From an uncultured Prevotella sp. (GTDB lineage Bacteria; Bacteroidota; Bacteroidia; Bacteroidales; Bacteroidaceae): a stretch of 64,000 bases of DNA. The position numbers were made by a program, and so were the translations under genes. Of the stretch, positions 35,982 through 45,078 are shown in pieces (position 1 is the stretch's first letter; each line of letters opens with the position of its first letter). The notes beneath the pieces are model-generated. The model was not told the origin of the DNA. It saw only the letters and a list, made by a program, of their open reading frames with translations, and did not search any database. The DNA is taken from assembly GCA_934272845.1 (NCBI GenBank), contig CAKQSF010000004.1:62001-126000 (forward strand), written 5' to 3'.

Positions 35982-36177
35982 AGTAATATTGAAAAAATAA
36001 CTTACGCAGTTTTTACCTCAGATTGCTGAGATATTTTGGGGATATGAAGATGGAGCGATGCGAGCATCGTGACTGATGAATAGCCACAAAATAGCCAGCA
36101 AGATGAGATAAAAAATGCGCAAGAAAACATTACTCTAACAATATAAAAATTGAATAAGTTATTTTTTTAATATTACT
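35982..36177. repeat. Dispersed element family 1, copy 4 (after pdxT)
   Basis: 196 bases, ends AGTAATATTGAAAAAATAAC and its complement, flanked by TA on both sides. It is almost identical to copy 2 and begins 8 bases after the pdxT stop. Confidence 0.9.
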
Positions 36178-36224
36178 TAGGTATGCAAATGAATACATGC
36201 CATTAAAGAAAAGAAAGAAATAAA

Positions 36225-36260
36225 GAAATGACCGTTATGCAAGTGCATAGCGGTCATTTC
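36225..36260 (+). terminator. Terminator after the pdxST unit
   Basis: GAAATGACCGTTATGC (36225-36240) pairs with 36245-36260 over 16 positions (one G-U), 4-base loop. Confidence 0.75.
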
Positions 36261-36358
36261 GTGTGTATACTTGTATTTGTACTTCTTTGTTAGTAATATT
36301 TAAGCCACTGATTAATGTTTTTTATACAAGAAACACTTGTAGTTCGCATTAAAAACAC

Positions 36359-36367
36359 TATCTTTGC
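36359..36367 (+). promoter_or_regulatory. Promoter of the GT2 gene
   Basis: TATCTTTGC with a TTG near 36337. It lies only 25 bases before the ATG, so the leader is very short. Confidence 0.6.
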
Positions 36368-36392
36368 AATGTTTTGTTAAAACAAATGTTCT

Positions 36393-37367
36393 ATGGTTAC
36401 GTTTTCAATAGTTATTCCTATATATAATACAGAGAAGTACTTGCGTGCTTGTCTTGACAGCATTGTGGCACAATCATATGCTGATTTTGAGGCTATCATG
36501 ATAGACGACGGCTCTGATGATGGCAGTGCCGCGATATGTAAGGAATATGCAGAGCGTGACCATCGCTTCATATACTGTTACAAAGAGAACGGTGGCGTAA
36601 GCACTGCACGTAACGCTGGCATCGAGATGGCGAAGGGAGAGTGGATGCTCTTCATTGACTCTGACGATAGGTTGCTACCTGACAGTCTCGCGATATTTGC
36701 GAAGATGTGCAGCAAAGCAGGGACAGACATGGTGATGGGAACATATATTCTTGACAGTTTTATACCAAAGGAATGTTTTAAGGAGAGCCAGACATTCAAC
36801 ATGTTGCTTGATAAAAATGCCGTGATGGAGTTGATGTTCCTCACCCATAAGTACAATTATCAAGGCTATGTATGGAATAAAGCCTTTCGTACCAGTATCA
36901 TAAAGAAGAACAAACTGCACTTTGATACAGCGATATATTTTAACGAAGACCGCCTCTTCTGTGTGGAATATATCTGTAAGATGACAGGAAAGGCACACTT
37001 CTCTTCGCTTCCTGTGTATCATTATTATAAGCGTCAGACGGGAGTCATGGGTAGTATTACGCAGAAATACAATCATAATCTCATGACAGACTATGACTCT
37101 TCCGTCACCATCCTGCGCCTTTTAGTTTCTAATAATTTCCCGACAGCGGTAGTAAGGTTAGGACGTGACAGGCTGATAGACTCTTACGACATCATTCGTC
37201 ACGCCATGAAGAATATGCGTTACGAATACGCTGACGAGAAGATAGAGGCGTTAAGAGACCGCACTATTGCTGCGGTAGGACACCGTTTTTATGTAGGTTG
37301 CCGCATACGCCGCTTCCTTTCAAAGCAGTATTACAACGTGTTTAAGAAGCGAGTGTATCTTAGATAA
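36393..37367 (+). CDS. Family 2 glycosyltransferase
   Basis: 324 residues with a GT-A fold: FSIVIPIYNTEKYLRACLDS at the start, DDGSDDGSA for the nucleotide, ENGGVSTARNAGI, and the metal-binding FIDSDD. It should transfer a sugar from a nucleotide donor to an envelope or capsular glycan on the cytoplasmic side. It is transcribed towards the oppositely oriented GT8 gene. Confidence 0.92.
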   Translation: MVTFSIVIPIYNTEKYLRACLDSIVAQSYADFEAIMIDDGSDDGSAAICKEYAERDHRFIYCYKENGGVSTARNAGIEMAKGEWMLFIDSDDRLLPDSLAIFAKMCSKAGTDMVMGTYILDSFIPKECFKESQTFNMLLDKNAVMELMFLTHKYNYQGYVWNKAFRTSIIKKNKLHFDTAIYFNEDRLFCVEYICKMTGKAHFSSLPVYHYYKRQTGVMGSITQKYNHNLMTDYDSSVTILRLLVSNNFPTAVVRLGRDRLIDSYDIIRHAMKNMRYEYADEKIEALRDRTIAAVGHRFYVGCRIRRFLSKQYYNVFKKRVYLR

Positions 37368-37391
37368 GGTGGGGAGAGGTTCTTTTCAACT

Positions 37392-38396
37392 CTATTGTAA
37401 GATTAAAGAGATGAAGAAATAAACCAATATTACTATCGTTTCGAGGGAGAATAATATTATAAATACATTGGCTCTGCGTATGTGCTTGTGCCTTTTTCTG
37501 CGCTCAAGACTTTCAAGTGTTGTTAAATATTCTTGAGAATCAGCCTCCCATGTTGCTTTTGTGAAAATAGGCTTTGCATCATTCTTGTTTGAAAATATAA
37601 ACTGTTCATATTCATGGTAGAGCGACTTAAGAGGGTGAGGACATACTTTTGACCATGGCTTGTCATGTCCAGTGTAGTGTAAAATGACAGGAGATAGCAG
37701 TGCATCTTCTATCTTTATCCATTTATTCTGGTGTACTTTCCATCTGTCTTTAGGCATAAACCAGTTCTCTTGCACGTTATATTTGCATGAAAGTTCTAGT
37801 ATCTGGTCTCCTACGACCTTATTGATAGCGTCTTGATCTGGGTAAAGGCAACATTGCGGAAAGTCCTTCATGAATGCCATTACCTTATCTGCTATATTAT
37901 CTTTACGCCACAATTCGAGGTTCATGAGCATCACGCCAGCGTTGTAGTAGGTATGATTGTGAGAATAAATTCTGTTGTGTAATGTAATATCATCACAGTC
38001 TTGGTCCATAATCATGCCACAAACGTAGCCAGTAATGTCCGTGTTCCATAGTGGAGAGATATCTCTATTGACAATAATATCACAATCTAAATACAGTACT
38101 TTCTTAAAGTCGTATATCTGAGGAACAAGCAAACGGAAGAAATTGGCTATAGGAAAACGTGAGGAAGTGATGGCACTCTTTAGCAAAGCATTGTTATCTA
38201 TGATGTCAAGAGATATTGTTGCTTCGCAGAAGCGTTCTCTAATGCGGTTCAGAATGGTCAAGTTTCTTTCGTTGAACCCTTCCGTTAGTATGTGTAAGTC
38301 ACAGTCTTTGGAGTCAGTATTGTATAATAGCGATGCCATAGCAACCATACATGGCATCGCATAATTATTGTCTGAAGCAAAGATTATGTGTTTCAT
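37392..38396 (-). CDS. Family 8 glycosyltransferase with C-terminal membrane helix
   Basis: 334 residues. The start HIIFASDNNYAMPCMVAMASL, the DxD motif in VLYLDCDIIVNRDISPLW, YYNAGVMLMNLELWR and DQDAINKV are characteristic of GT8 (LPS glucosyl/galactosyltransferases). The last 25 residues form a hydrophobic helix (FIILFSLETIVILVYFFISL) that is unusual for GT8 and would anchor it to the membrane. It starts 5 bases after the upstream GT stop, in the same operon. Confidence 0.9.
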   Translation of the reverse strand: MKHIIFASDNNYAMPCMVAMASLLYNTDSKDCDLHILTEGFNERNLTILNRIRERFCEATISLDIIDNNALLKSAITSSRFPIANFFRLLVPQIYDFKKVLYLDCDIIVNRDISPLWNTDITGYVCGMIMDQDCDDITLHNRIYSHNHTYYNAGVMLMNLELWRKDNIADKVMAFMKDFPQCCLYPDQDAINKVVGDQILELSCKYNVQENWFMPKDRWKVHQNKWIKIEDALLSPVILHYTGHDKPWSKVCPHPLKSLYHEYEQFIFSNKNDAKPIFTKATWEADSQEYLTTLESLERRKRHKHIRRANVFIILFSLETIVILVYFFISLILQ

Positions 38397-38401
38397 TGTT
38401 T

Positions 38402-40894
38402 TTAGTTGAAAATCTCTTTTATTTTGATATAGAAACTGTTGAATGAGAATTTTTTTTCAAAAACCTTTCTGCCTTCTGCTCCCATGTCAGCGAAATTTGC
38501 CCTATTGTTGTAGGCGTTGACTATAGTTTGGGCGAGAGTTCGTGGTTCTTCATTTTTTATTACATATCCGTTCTTGCCGTCTTTAGTAAGTGCTGCCGTT
38601 CCAGTATTTATTCCAACGATAATAGGTTTTGAAAGCATGAATGCCTCAGTGCAAACTATTGGCATAGGATCATCAATGGAAGGGCATAGCAATATGTCCA
38701 TCTCTTTCATAAGTTTGAGTAGCGTATCGTGTGAAACCGAACCGTGTAGTTTTAAGCATTTGTACTTACTGTGTTTCAGTCTTTCGTATATTCCGTGCTC
38801 AACGGTACTGCCCACGATGTCAATCTCGATATTCTCCCTTATGTTTTCTGGTATATATTTTATGCTATCCAACAGTACTTCCTGACCTTTCCTCTTTTCA
38901 ATAGTACCGGCAAGTACCATTTTCATCTTCCCATTATTGGTTGTTTGTTCTGGTTTAGAAGTCTTTTTGTTATCGTCAATGTAATACAATAGAGAGTCAA
39001 TAACTGTGTTGTTATCGCAGAATTTTCTTGTAATCTGCTTGCAATATTCTCCTACTACATAGATTTTGTCATAGAGTTTAAGTGCATCTTTAATCATGTC
39101 TGTGTGTGGACAGTAATGATATCCGATGCTACCTTCATGAATCCAGCAAATTTTCTGGGCATTATTGCTCGCAAATTTGTATACCAAAGGAATAGAAAGT
39201 ATAGTGTTAAAGACAATATAGTCAAAGTGTTTAGCGTACTCTATGAGTTTATTGCTGCCGTTATCATTATTGTTCATAATAGAATATACGGTATAATCCA
39301 CTTTGCATATAATGCCTTTGTCCTCTATTTCTTTCATAAGCGGTCCGCGTTTATTTGATATAATCACGGGTACTTTACCTATTTCTTTAATAGCATAGGC
39401 CATATTAGCGAGTGCGCGTGGTGCTCCTGTCAGAGAAAGTTCATGGCTAATGAGCAGCACTGTCTCCCTGTCTTTGTGTAGATTCTTTATTTCTTTAATG
39501 TCGTTATCATTAATCTCAAGTTGTTTTGCTTCAGAAATAGATAGTATTTCACGCTTTTCTTTTGCCCCAGCCATTATGTAGTGCACCAATGGGCAGATGT
39601 CAGCGTTGTTTAAATCTGGGTACATAGCAAGATAGGCTTTACCAGAGAAGCGTTCAGAAGGTTCCAATCCTATTCGCCATCCTATATAATAATAATGTGT
39701 AGCAGCAGATATTCCGGGTACAGTTTCGTTCATCTGGCTTAGGTAATACTGCTCATCGAAGAAAGTAGATTGCTCTATTGCCTTTATTTCATTGTTGTAA
39801 GCGAACTCTGTTTTAATTCCTAATAGCAAATCGCTTGATGAAATGAACTCGAAAAGTTTTTTGGAAAACTTCTCAGAGTTGGCAGGAGAATTATATGAAT
39901 TATGCTGCCGCCAAAACGTCAGTTTGCTGTCTACAAAATATAAAATATGCTTGTTCAGAATCTGTCTATATAGCCAGAAGTCTATCCAAGCAGGTATAGG
40001 AGTAGAGAAGTTGAGTGAACGCAAAACGTCAGTCCTTATCATTACAGATGACAAGGTAGGGATATAGTTCATGCTTTTGTTGTATCTGATGTCGATAGGA
40101 GTACCTCCAGGGTAAACAAGTTTCTTTATATCATCAATGTATTTCGTTCTGTCCTTAACGGAAGTCTCATCGCCAAAGAGTTGGATGTCGTTTGAAATGA
40201 TAGCAACGTCGTCGTATTTGTTTATCACTTCCACCTTCTTCTCTAGATATTCAGGTGCCCAATAGTCATCACTCTCACAGAAAGCAATGTACGTTCCTTT
40301 TGCTTTCTCTATGCCCAACTGCATTGATGGTACAAGTCCCTTGTTCTGTTGACCAAGATGAGTGTAGAGTTGTATGTTGTTATGTGCAGCAATGTATTCT
40401 TTGATTACGTTGACAGAGTTGTCCTTTGAGCCATCATCAACAACAATAACCTCAAAGTTTCGGTAAGTTTGTTTTGTTAAAGAGTCCAGCGTTTGTATAA
40501 TATATTGCTCATAGTTGTAACTTGTTACTATGATGCTTATAAGTGGTTGCTGGTGGGTTTTATTTGGCTTTAAAGTTCCCATTCCCATTGTTGAATAGCA
40601 GAATCTACCTTGTTTCCTACCTTTTTTTATATAATGCAGTAATGGATTGCTGTAACTTTGCTTTACATCGGGATAGGCGCAGGTATATCTTTCAGTAGAG
40701 AATGAGGTGGAAGGGTTATAATTTTGTTTATATCCCACTTTTAGGTAATGTGACAAAGGTGACTTTTTATAGTCCTTGACGCATGGGTATTGGCTAACAT
40801 ACCAATCTTTGTCGAATAGATTTAGGTGTTGTATCAACAGAGAATTGTATGATTTCTCTATAGCATGTCTTATGAATTTCGGTAATATTTGCAT
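38402..40894 (-). CDS. Two-catalytic-domain glycosyltransferase (GT2 plus GT4)
   Basis: 830 residues. An N-terminal pair of motifs FDKDWYVSQYPCV/HYLKVGYKQNYNPS and YTCAYPDVKQSY/HYIKKGRKQGR recurs at about 375-445 (FDEQYYLSQ, YLAMYPDLNNADICPLVHYI). These short repeats are known in Bacteroidales/proteobacterial polysaccharide GTs. A GT2 domain (about 117-340) has ISIIVTSYNYEQYI and VVDDGSKDNS. A GT-B/GT4 domain (about 475-830) has LTGAPRALANMAYAI, GTIEKRKGQEVLLDSI and EAFMLSKPIIVG. It probably adds two sugars in sequence to a surface glycan. Confidence 0.88.
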   Translation of the reverse strand: MQILPKFIRHAIEKSYNSLLIQHLNLFDKDWYVSQYPCVKDYKKSPLSHYLKVGYKQNYNPSTSFSTERYTCAYPDVKQSYSNPLLHYIKKGRKQGRFCYSTMGMGTLKPNKTHQQPLISIIVTSYNYEQYIIQTLDSLTKQTYRNFEVIVVDDGSKDNSVNVIKEYIAAHNNIQLYTHLGQQNKGLVPSMQLGIEKAKGTYIAFCESDDYWAPEYLEKKVEVINKYDDVAIISNDIQLFGDETSVKDRTKYIDDIKKLVYPGGTPIDIRYNKSMNYIPTLSSVMIRTDVLRSLNFSTPIPAWIDFWLYRQILNKHILYFVDSKLTFWRQHNSYNSPANSEKFSKKLFEFISSSDLLLGIKTEFAYNNEIKAIEQSTFFDEQYYLSQMNETVPGISAATHYYYIGWRIGLEPSERFSGKAYLAMYPDLNNADICPLVHYIMAGAKEKREILSISEAKQLEINDNDIKEIKNLHKDRETVLLISHELSLTGAPRALANMAYAIKEIGKVPVIISNKRGPLMKEIEDKGIICKVDYTVYSIMNNNDNGSNKLIEYAKHFDYIVFNTILSIPLVYKFASNNAQKICWIHEGSIGYHYCPHTDMIKDALKLYDKIYVVGEYCKQITRKFCDNNTVIDSLLYYIDDNKKTSKPEQTTNNGKMKMVLAGTIEKRKGQEVLLDSIKYIPENIRENIEIDIVGSTVEHGIYERLKHSKYKCLKLHGSVSHDTLLKLMKEMDILLCPSIDDPMPIVCTEAFMLSKPIIVGINTGTAALTKDGKNGYVIKNEEPRTLAQTIVNAYNNRANFADMGAEGRKVFEKKFSFNSFYIKIKEIFN

Positions 40895-40954
40895 AATAGT
40901 TGATGTTAAAGGCTTATTGGGTGTTGATATGTTCTTGAGGACTTTCTATTCTTA

Positions 40955-41149
40955 AGGGTCGAAGATAAATAACTGTATATAATTTAACGAAGTGAATTTC
41001 TTAATAGATATTGTTTTGGTGTTGTTTCTTTTGGACTATGTTGAAGCCATCCATCAGTCACAATGCCTGCATTGTTCCGTCTTTATTTCTCCAAGATAAC
41101 TAAAAAACACATCACATAAATTATATAAATTTATTCTTTCATCGTCATT
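40955..41149. repeat. Dispersed element family 1, copy 5 (degenerate)
   Basis: Matches the reverse complement of copy 3, notably ATAATTTAACGAAGTGAAT, CCATCAGTCACAATG, GCATTGTTCCGTCTTTAT and ACATAAATTATATAAATTTA. The terminal repeats are eroded. The central hairpin arms CAATG/CATTG are intact. It lies between the acyltransferase and the GT2-GT4 gene. Confidence 0.72.
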
Positions 41150-41160
41150 GTCGAGTTTAA

Positions 41161-42051
41161 TTATTGTAATTTCCTTATTAGTTTTGCAGGGCAACCAGCG
41201 ATAATAGAGTTCGCCTCAAACGAGTGAGTAACAACAGCATTGGTACCAACAATAACGTTATCTCCAAGTGTTACTCCTGGCATTATGCTTACTCCCTCGC
41301 CTATCCATACGTTTTTGCCAATTTTTACAGGTTTTGTTGAGAGAAGTCTTTTTGCTGGAGCGCTTTCCAGATCGTGCTTAGTAATGTTACCATGGAAATG
41401 GTCTGTGATAAAGACTTTACTAGCAATAAGCGTATTATCTCCTATTTCTATATTCTCAGCACAACCAATGTGGCAGTGGTCTTCAAAAGATACGTTGTTG
41501 CCGATAATCATATTGGGGTTAAAGAGTTGGTCACCATATCTGTCTACTGCTTGAATGCGTAAGTTGAAACCAGCATGAAAATTATCACCAATGGTAATAT
41601 GTTCCCCACAGTATATCTGTGCTCCGTATGCGATGTGAAGATTTTTGCCATGGTTAGGTAACATGACGTTATAGTCATTCTGTATCGCGTTGTTCAGTCT
41701 GTGTTGTATGTTGTTTACACCTCCGTTACGTTCCAAGACAGATAAAGTATCAGACACGAGACCTAAGAGTTCTTCGTCTGTTCGTCCCAATTCCCTAATA
41801 CGGTTATACAGGTCTTTTATTGTTTCTGGCTGTTGTTGTAAACTCTGTATGTCATGGAATAACTCAAGAAGTTCGACCTTTTGTTTTCTATATGCTTTTA
41901 GTTGGCAATATAGAGTCTTCATGTTTTCTTCGTTATGTCCATAGTTTGTTATTGCTGTTGATAGTTGAATAAGATTCTTCTGCCGCAACAATTCATTAAA
42001 GAAAGCCTGAAAGTGTTTATTGAAGTATTTCTCCTTTAATTTCTTGAACAT
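41161..42051 (-). CDS. Left-handed beta-helix acyltransferase
   Basis: 296 residues. The first 110 are helical, Gln/Leu-rich and probably a coiled coil. From about 135 there are hexapeptide repeats of the maltose/galactoside O-acetyltransferase type: GAQIYCGEHITIGDNFHAG, IGNNVSFEDHCHIG, then IGKNVWIGEGVSIMPGVTLGDNVIVGTNAVVTHSFEANSIIAGCPAKLIRK. It likely O-acetylates a sugar in the glycan built by the neighbouring glycosyltransferases. Confidence 0.88.
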   Translation of the reverse strand: MFKKLKEKYFNKHFQAFFNELLRQKNLIQLSTAITNYGHNEENMKTLYCQLKAYRKQKVELLELFHDIQSLQQQPETIKDLYNRIRELGRTDEELLGLVSDTLSVLERNGGVNNIQHRLNNAIQNDYNVMLPNHGKNLHIAYGAQIYCGEHITIGDNFHAGFNLRIQAVDRYGDQLFNPNMIIGNNVSFEDHCHIGCAENIEIGDNTLIASKVFITDHFHGNITKHDLESAPAKRLLSTKPVKIGKNVWIGEGVSIMPGVTLGDNVIVGTNAVVTHSFEANSIIAGCPAKLIRKLQ

Positions 42052-42311
42052 ATTAATTTCTTTGCTTTTACTCTCCTGCCTTCTTCTATTTCCATAGCAG
42101 TCGCAGTATGTTCCTCGCAGTTACGGTTTGTGCTAACGAAGACCATCGTGAGGTAGAGTATAGGTAACAAAATATGGGGATTATCTTAAAGCAAGTAGTA
42201 CGGTTCGTCTTCTTTCTTAAGAATATTCAAGCATTTTTGTTCATACTTTTCCCTTATCACTGTTGGCGATTTGCTTTCATACCCCAACTTGTGACTATCT
42301 TGTAAGTTGTC

Positions 42312-44147
42312 TTACAACTGCTGCATGTCATACAGACGCTTGTAGTATCCGTCCTTAGCAATCAGTTCCTCGTGCTGTCCGTGCTCTACTATCTCGCCTT
42401 CATAGAGTACATATATCTCGTCTGCGTTCTTGATTGTAGAGAGGCGGTGGGCAATAGCAACCGTTGTACGGCTCTTCATTAGTCGGTCAAGAGCCTCCTG
42501 TACGAGGTGCTCCGACTCGGTATCGAGTGCCGATGTAGCCTCGTCGAGAATAAGGATAGGAGGGTTCTTCAGTATGGCGCGGGCTATGCTGACACGCTGA
42601 CGCTGTCCGCCAGACAAACGACCACCACGGTCGCCTATCATAGTGTCGTAGCCATGCTCCGTCTCCATGATAAACTCATGGGCGTTAGCAATCTTCGCTG
42701 CCTCGATCACCTGTTCCATAGTAGCGTTTTCTACACCAAAGGTGATGTTGTTATAGAACGTATCGTTGAACAGGATAGCCTCCTGGTTCACGTTGCCTAT
42801 CAGCGTGCGCAGGTCGTGAATACGCACATCGCGCACGTCTTTTCCGTCTATCAGTATGCGTCCTCCCGTCACGTCGTGGTAACGAGGAATGAGGTCTACC
42901 ATCGTAGACTTGCCCGAGCCAGACTGTCCCACCAATGCGATGGTCTTGCCCTTAGGTATGGTCAGGTTAATATGCTTCAGCACTTCCTGTCCCTCGTTGT
43001 AGTGGAAGGACACGTCTTGCAGTTCTACCTTGTCCTCAAAACTGTCGAGTGGCTTTGGTTGGTCAAGTTCCTTGATAGGGTTCTCTGCCTTCAGAATGTA
43101 GTCAATGCGGTCCATTGACGCCAAGCCAAGAGGTATCATGTACGCCTGTCGGGTAAGGTCCTTGATAGGGTTGATAACACTGTAGAGGATTACCATGTAG
43201 AATATGAAGGTTGAGGCATCAATAAATCCCTCGCCCTCCAGTATCAGCCAACCGCCAAAGAGCAGTACTATCACGATGATAAGGGTGCCCATAGACTCTG
43301 AAACTGGGTGAGCAGCGTTTATTCTCATCATCATGCTAATCATGCCGCGGCGAAATTCGTTGTTGATAAAGTTGAAACGCTTAGCCATCTTGTCCTCTGC
43401 AATGAACGCCTTGATAATGCGCAGACCGCCAAGTGTCTCCTCTATCTGTGCCATAATCTCAGAGAGTCCTGCCTGCACGTTAGAAGACTGGTTTTTTAAT
43501 CGCTTAGTCACGCTGCCCATCACCCACGCTGCTGGTGGCGTTACCACGAGAACGAATAGCGTTAACTGCCAACTGGTGGCGAAGAGTGTGATGAAACAGA
43601 TGATGATAGCGATAGGTTGCTGTATCAGGGTGCTGATGGCAGACGTCACAGAGTTCTCCACCACCTGTATGTCGGTACTCATGCGTACGATGATGTCGCC
43701 CTTGCGCTCGGCTGAAAAGAAACTGAGTGGCAGACGCATAATCTTGCTGTACATGGCCATACGTATGTCTCTCACCACGCCTGTGCTTAGAGGCATCATT
43801 ATGTTCTGTGCTCCCCAGTAGCCAGTACATTTCAGACAGGTCATGAATACCAGTATGCTACCCATCATGCACAGCGTTAGGAAGGCGCCATGGTTAGCAA
43901 TCAGTTCCTGCACAAGTGCGTAACCGTTGTTCGTAATGATGTCCTTGTTAAGCGTAGACCATGTCCACTCCTTGTAGTGATAAACCGTTTGGTCAATCTT
44001 GAAGAGTATGTTAAGAATAGGAATGAGCACAACGAACGAGAACACGTTAAGCCACTGTGCCACGAAGTTAAGTACAATCGCCCATACTATGTACATTCGG
44101 TACGGTTTAAAGTATCTGGTTACGATGTCAAGAAACTGTTTTATCAT
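42312..44147 (-). CDS. MsbA-like ABC exporter, fused membrane and ATPase domains
   Basis: 611 residues. Six transmembrane helices (about 15-320) precede a nucleotide-binding domain (about 365-600) with Walker A GQSGSGKST, signature LSGGQRQRVSIARAIL, Walker B PILILDEATSALD and the His switch IAHRLST. A homodimer should flip lipid A core, a lipid-linked glycan or another lipid. The glycosyltransferase neighbourhood favours a lipid or glycolipid. The 260-base gap downstream (42052-42311) is AT-rich with no feature seen. Confidence 0.92.
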   Translation of the reverse strand: MIKQFLDIVTRYFKPYRMYIVWAIVLNFVAQWLNVFSFVVLIPILNILFKIDQTVYHYKEWTWSTLNKDIITNNGYALVQELIANHGAFLTLCMMGSILVFMTCLKCTGYWGAQNIMMPLSTGVVRDIRMAMYSKIMRLPLSFFSAERKGDIIVRMSTDIQVVENSVTSAISTLIQQPIAIIICFITLFATSWQLTLFVLVVTPPAAWVMGSVTKRLKNQSSNVQAGLSEIMAQIEETLGGLRIIKAFIAEDKMAKRFNFINNEFRRGMISMMMRINAAHPVSESMGTLIIVIVLLFGGWLILEGEGFIDASTFIFYMVILYSVINPIKDLTRQAYMIPLGLASMDRIDYILKAENPIKELDQPKPLDSFEDKVELQDVSFHYNEGQEVLKHINLTIPKGKTIALVGQSGSGKSTMVDLIPRYHDVTGGRILIDGKDVRDVRIHDLRTLIGNVNQEAILFNDTFYNNITFGVENATMEQVIEAAKIANAHEFIMETEHGYDTMIGDRGGRLSGGQRQRVSIARAILKNPPILILDEATSALDTESEHLVQEALDRLMKSRTTVAIAHRLSTIKNADEIYVLYEGEIVEHGQHEELIAKDGYYKRLYDMQQL

Positions 44148-44198
44148 ATGTGATTTTTAATGTTTTATTTTTCTTTATTATAATATGTATAATTCTTT

Positions 44199-44207
44199 GC
44201 AAAGTTA
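44199..44207 (-). promoter_or_regulatory. Promoter -7 element of the ABC exporter
   Basis: TAACTTTGC on the minus strand, 52 bases before the ATG; the upstream box is unclear. Confidence 0.55.
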
Positions 44208-44460
44208 ATAAAAAAATGTTTCATTTACTAATTTCTTGGTATGTTTTTTTAAAAACGTAGTAACTCGTATTTTACACTTTGCTTCTCTTCATGCCTTTTT
44301 GATGATATTTTGAATTTTTGTAATGCCTGATGAGTGGCGTTAAAATCATGAAATGATATTTTATTCGTGAATTCTTGGATTATGAAGTGTTTTGGTAATA
44401 TGTTGACTAGTAAGTAGTTAGGCGTAAGAGGAACGGGTTTGTATATCTTTGGTCTTGTAA

Positions 44461-44517
44461 TTAGGCCCTGATTACATTGTGATTAGGCCCTGATTACATT
44501 GTGATTAGGGCTTAATT
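44461..44517. repeat. 22-base direct repeat, 2.5 copies
   Basis: TTAGGCCCTGATTACATTGTGA occurs at 44461-44482 and 44483-44504, followed by a partial, altered copy (TTAGGGCTTAATTG). It resembles sequences near 11100, 31170 and 55310. Confidence 0.85.
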
Positions 44518-44958
44518 GCTGAGCAAACAGACATAAAAAATACTTAGAAATTATCGTTTGACATACTAATAGGTACGCAATACCGTAATATATAATACCT
44601 AACGTCCCCATAATCTCGCCCTATAACCTCTTGCGTTGCTCTGTTTTCGTTTTCTTGGCGTATATTCTTCAAAAGTCAAAATGTCACGAAATATCCCTTT
44701 TTGTTAGCATTTTGATATTTTAAATAAAACGTCAATGCGTTGTAAAACTATTTTTATGCCGCGAAAAACTAAAACTGTTAACGATAACAGTACGTAATGT
44801 TAAAATCGCGAAAATCTAAAAAAATGACCAAAAAGTGATTTTGTAAGGAAAATTATCTGTATTTATTACAATCTGTAACCTAAAACCATAAAATTCCTTA
44901 CAGATTGACAAAATATACTAAAATGTAGGTAAAAAGAAAATAAAAAATTGCAGAAAGA

Positions 44959-44991
44959 TTTGTCATAATGCACAAAAAATCGTAATTTTGC
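44959..44991 (+). promoter_or_regulatory. gltB promoter
   Basis: TTTG at 44959-44962 and TAATTTTGC at 44983-44991, exactly 20 bases apart; the leader is about 80 bases. Confidence 0.8.
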
Positions 44992-45078
44992 AATCGGATT
45001 GATGCAAAAACACTGCTTTTTGTGACGTTATGTAAATCACGGAGCAGTAACGAGAGACAACAACACACATAAAACTTA

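Larger units (their letters stand above)
44148..44958. other. Long non-coding divergent region between the ABC exporter and gltB
   Basis: About 800 AT-rich bases without a credible gene. Contents: the exporter promoter at 44199-44207, a 22-base direct repeat at 44461-44517, and the gltB promoter at the right end. Confidence 0.6.

Noticed and set aside
22590..36177. Insertion sequences
   Set aside because: The repeats with terminal inverted ends are under 250 bases and carry no transposase, so they can at most be non-autonomous elements.
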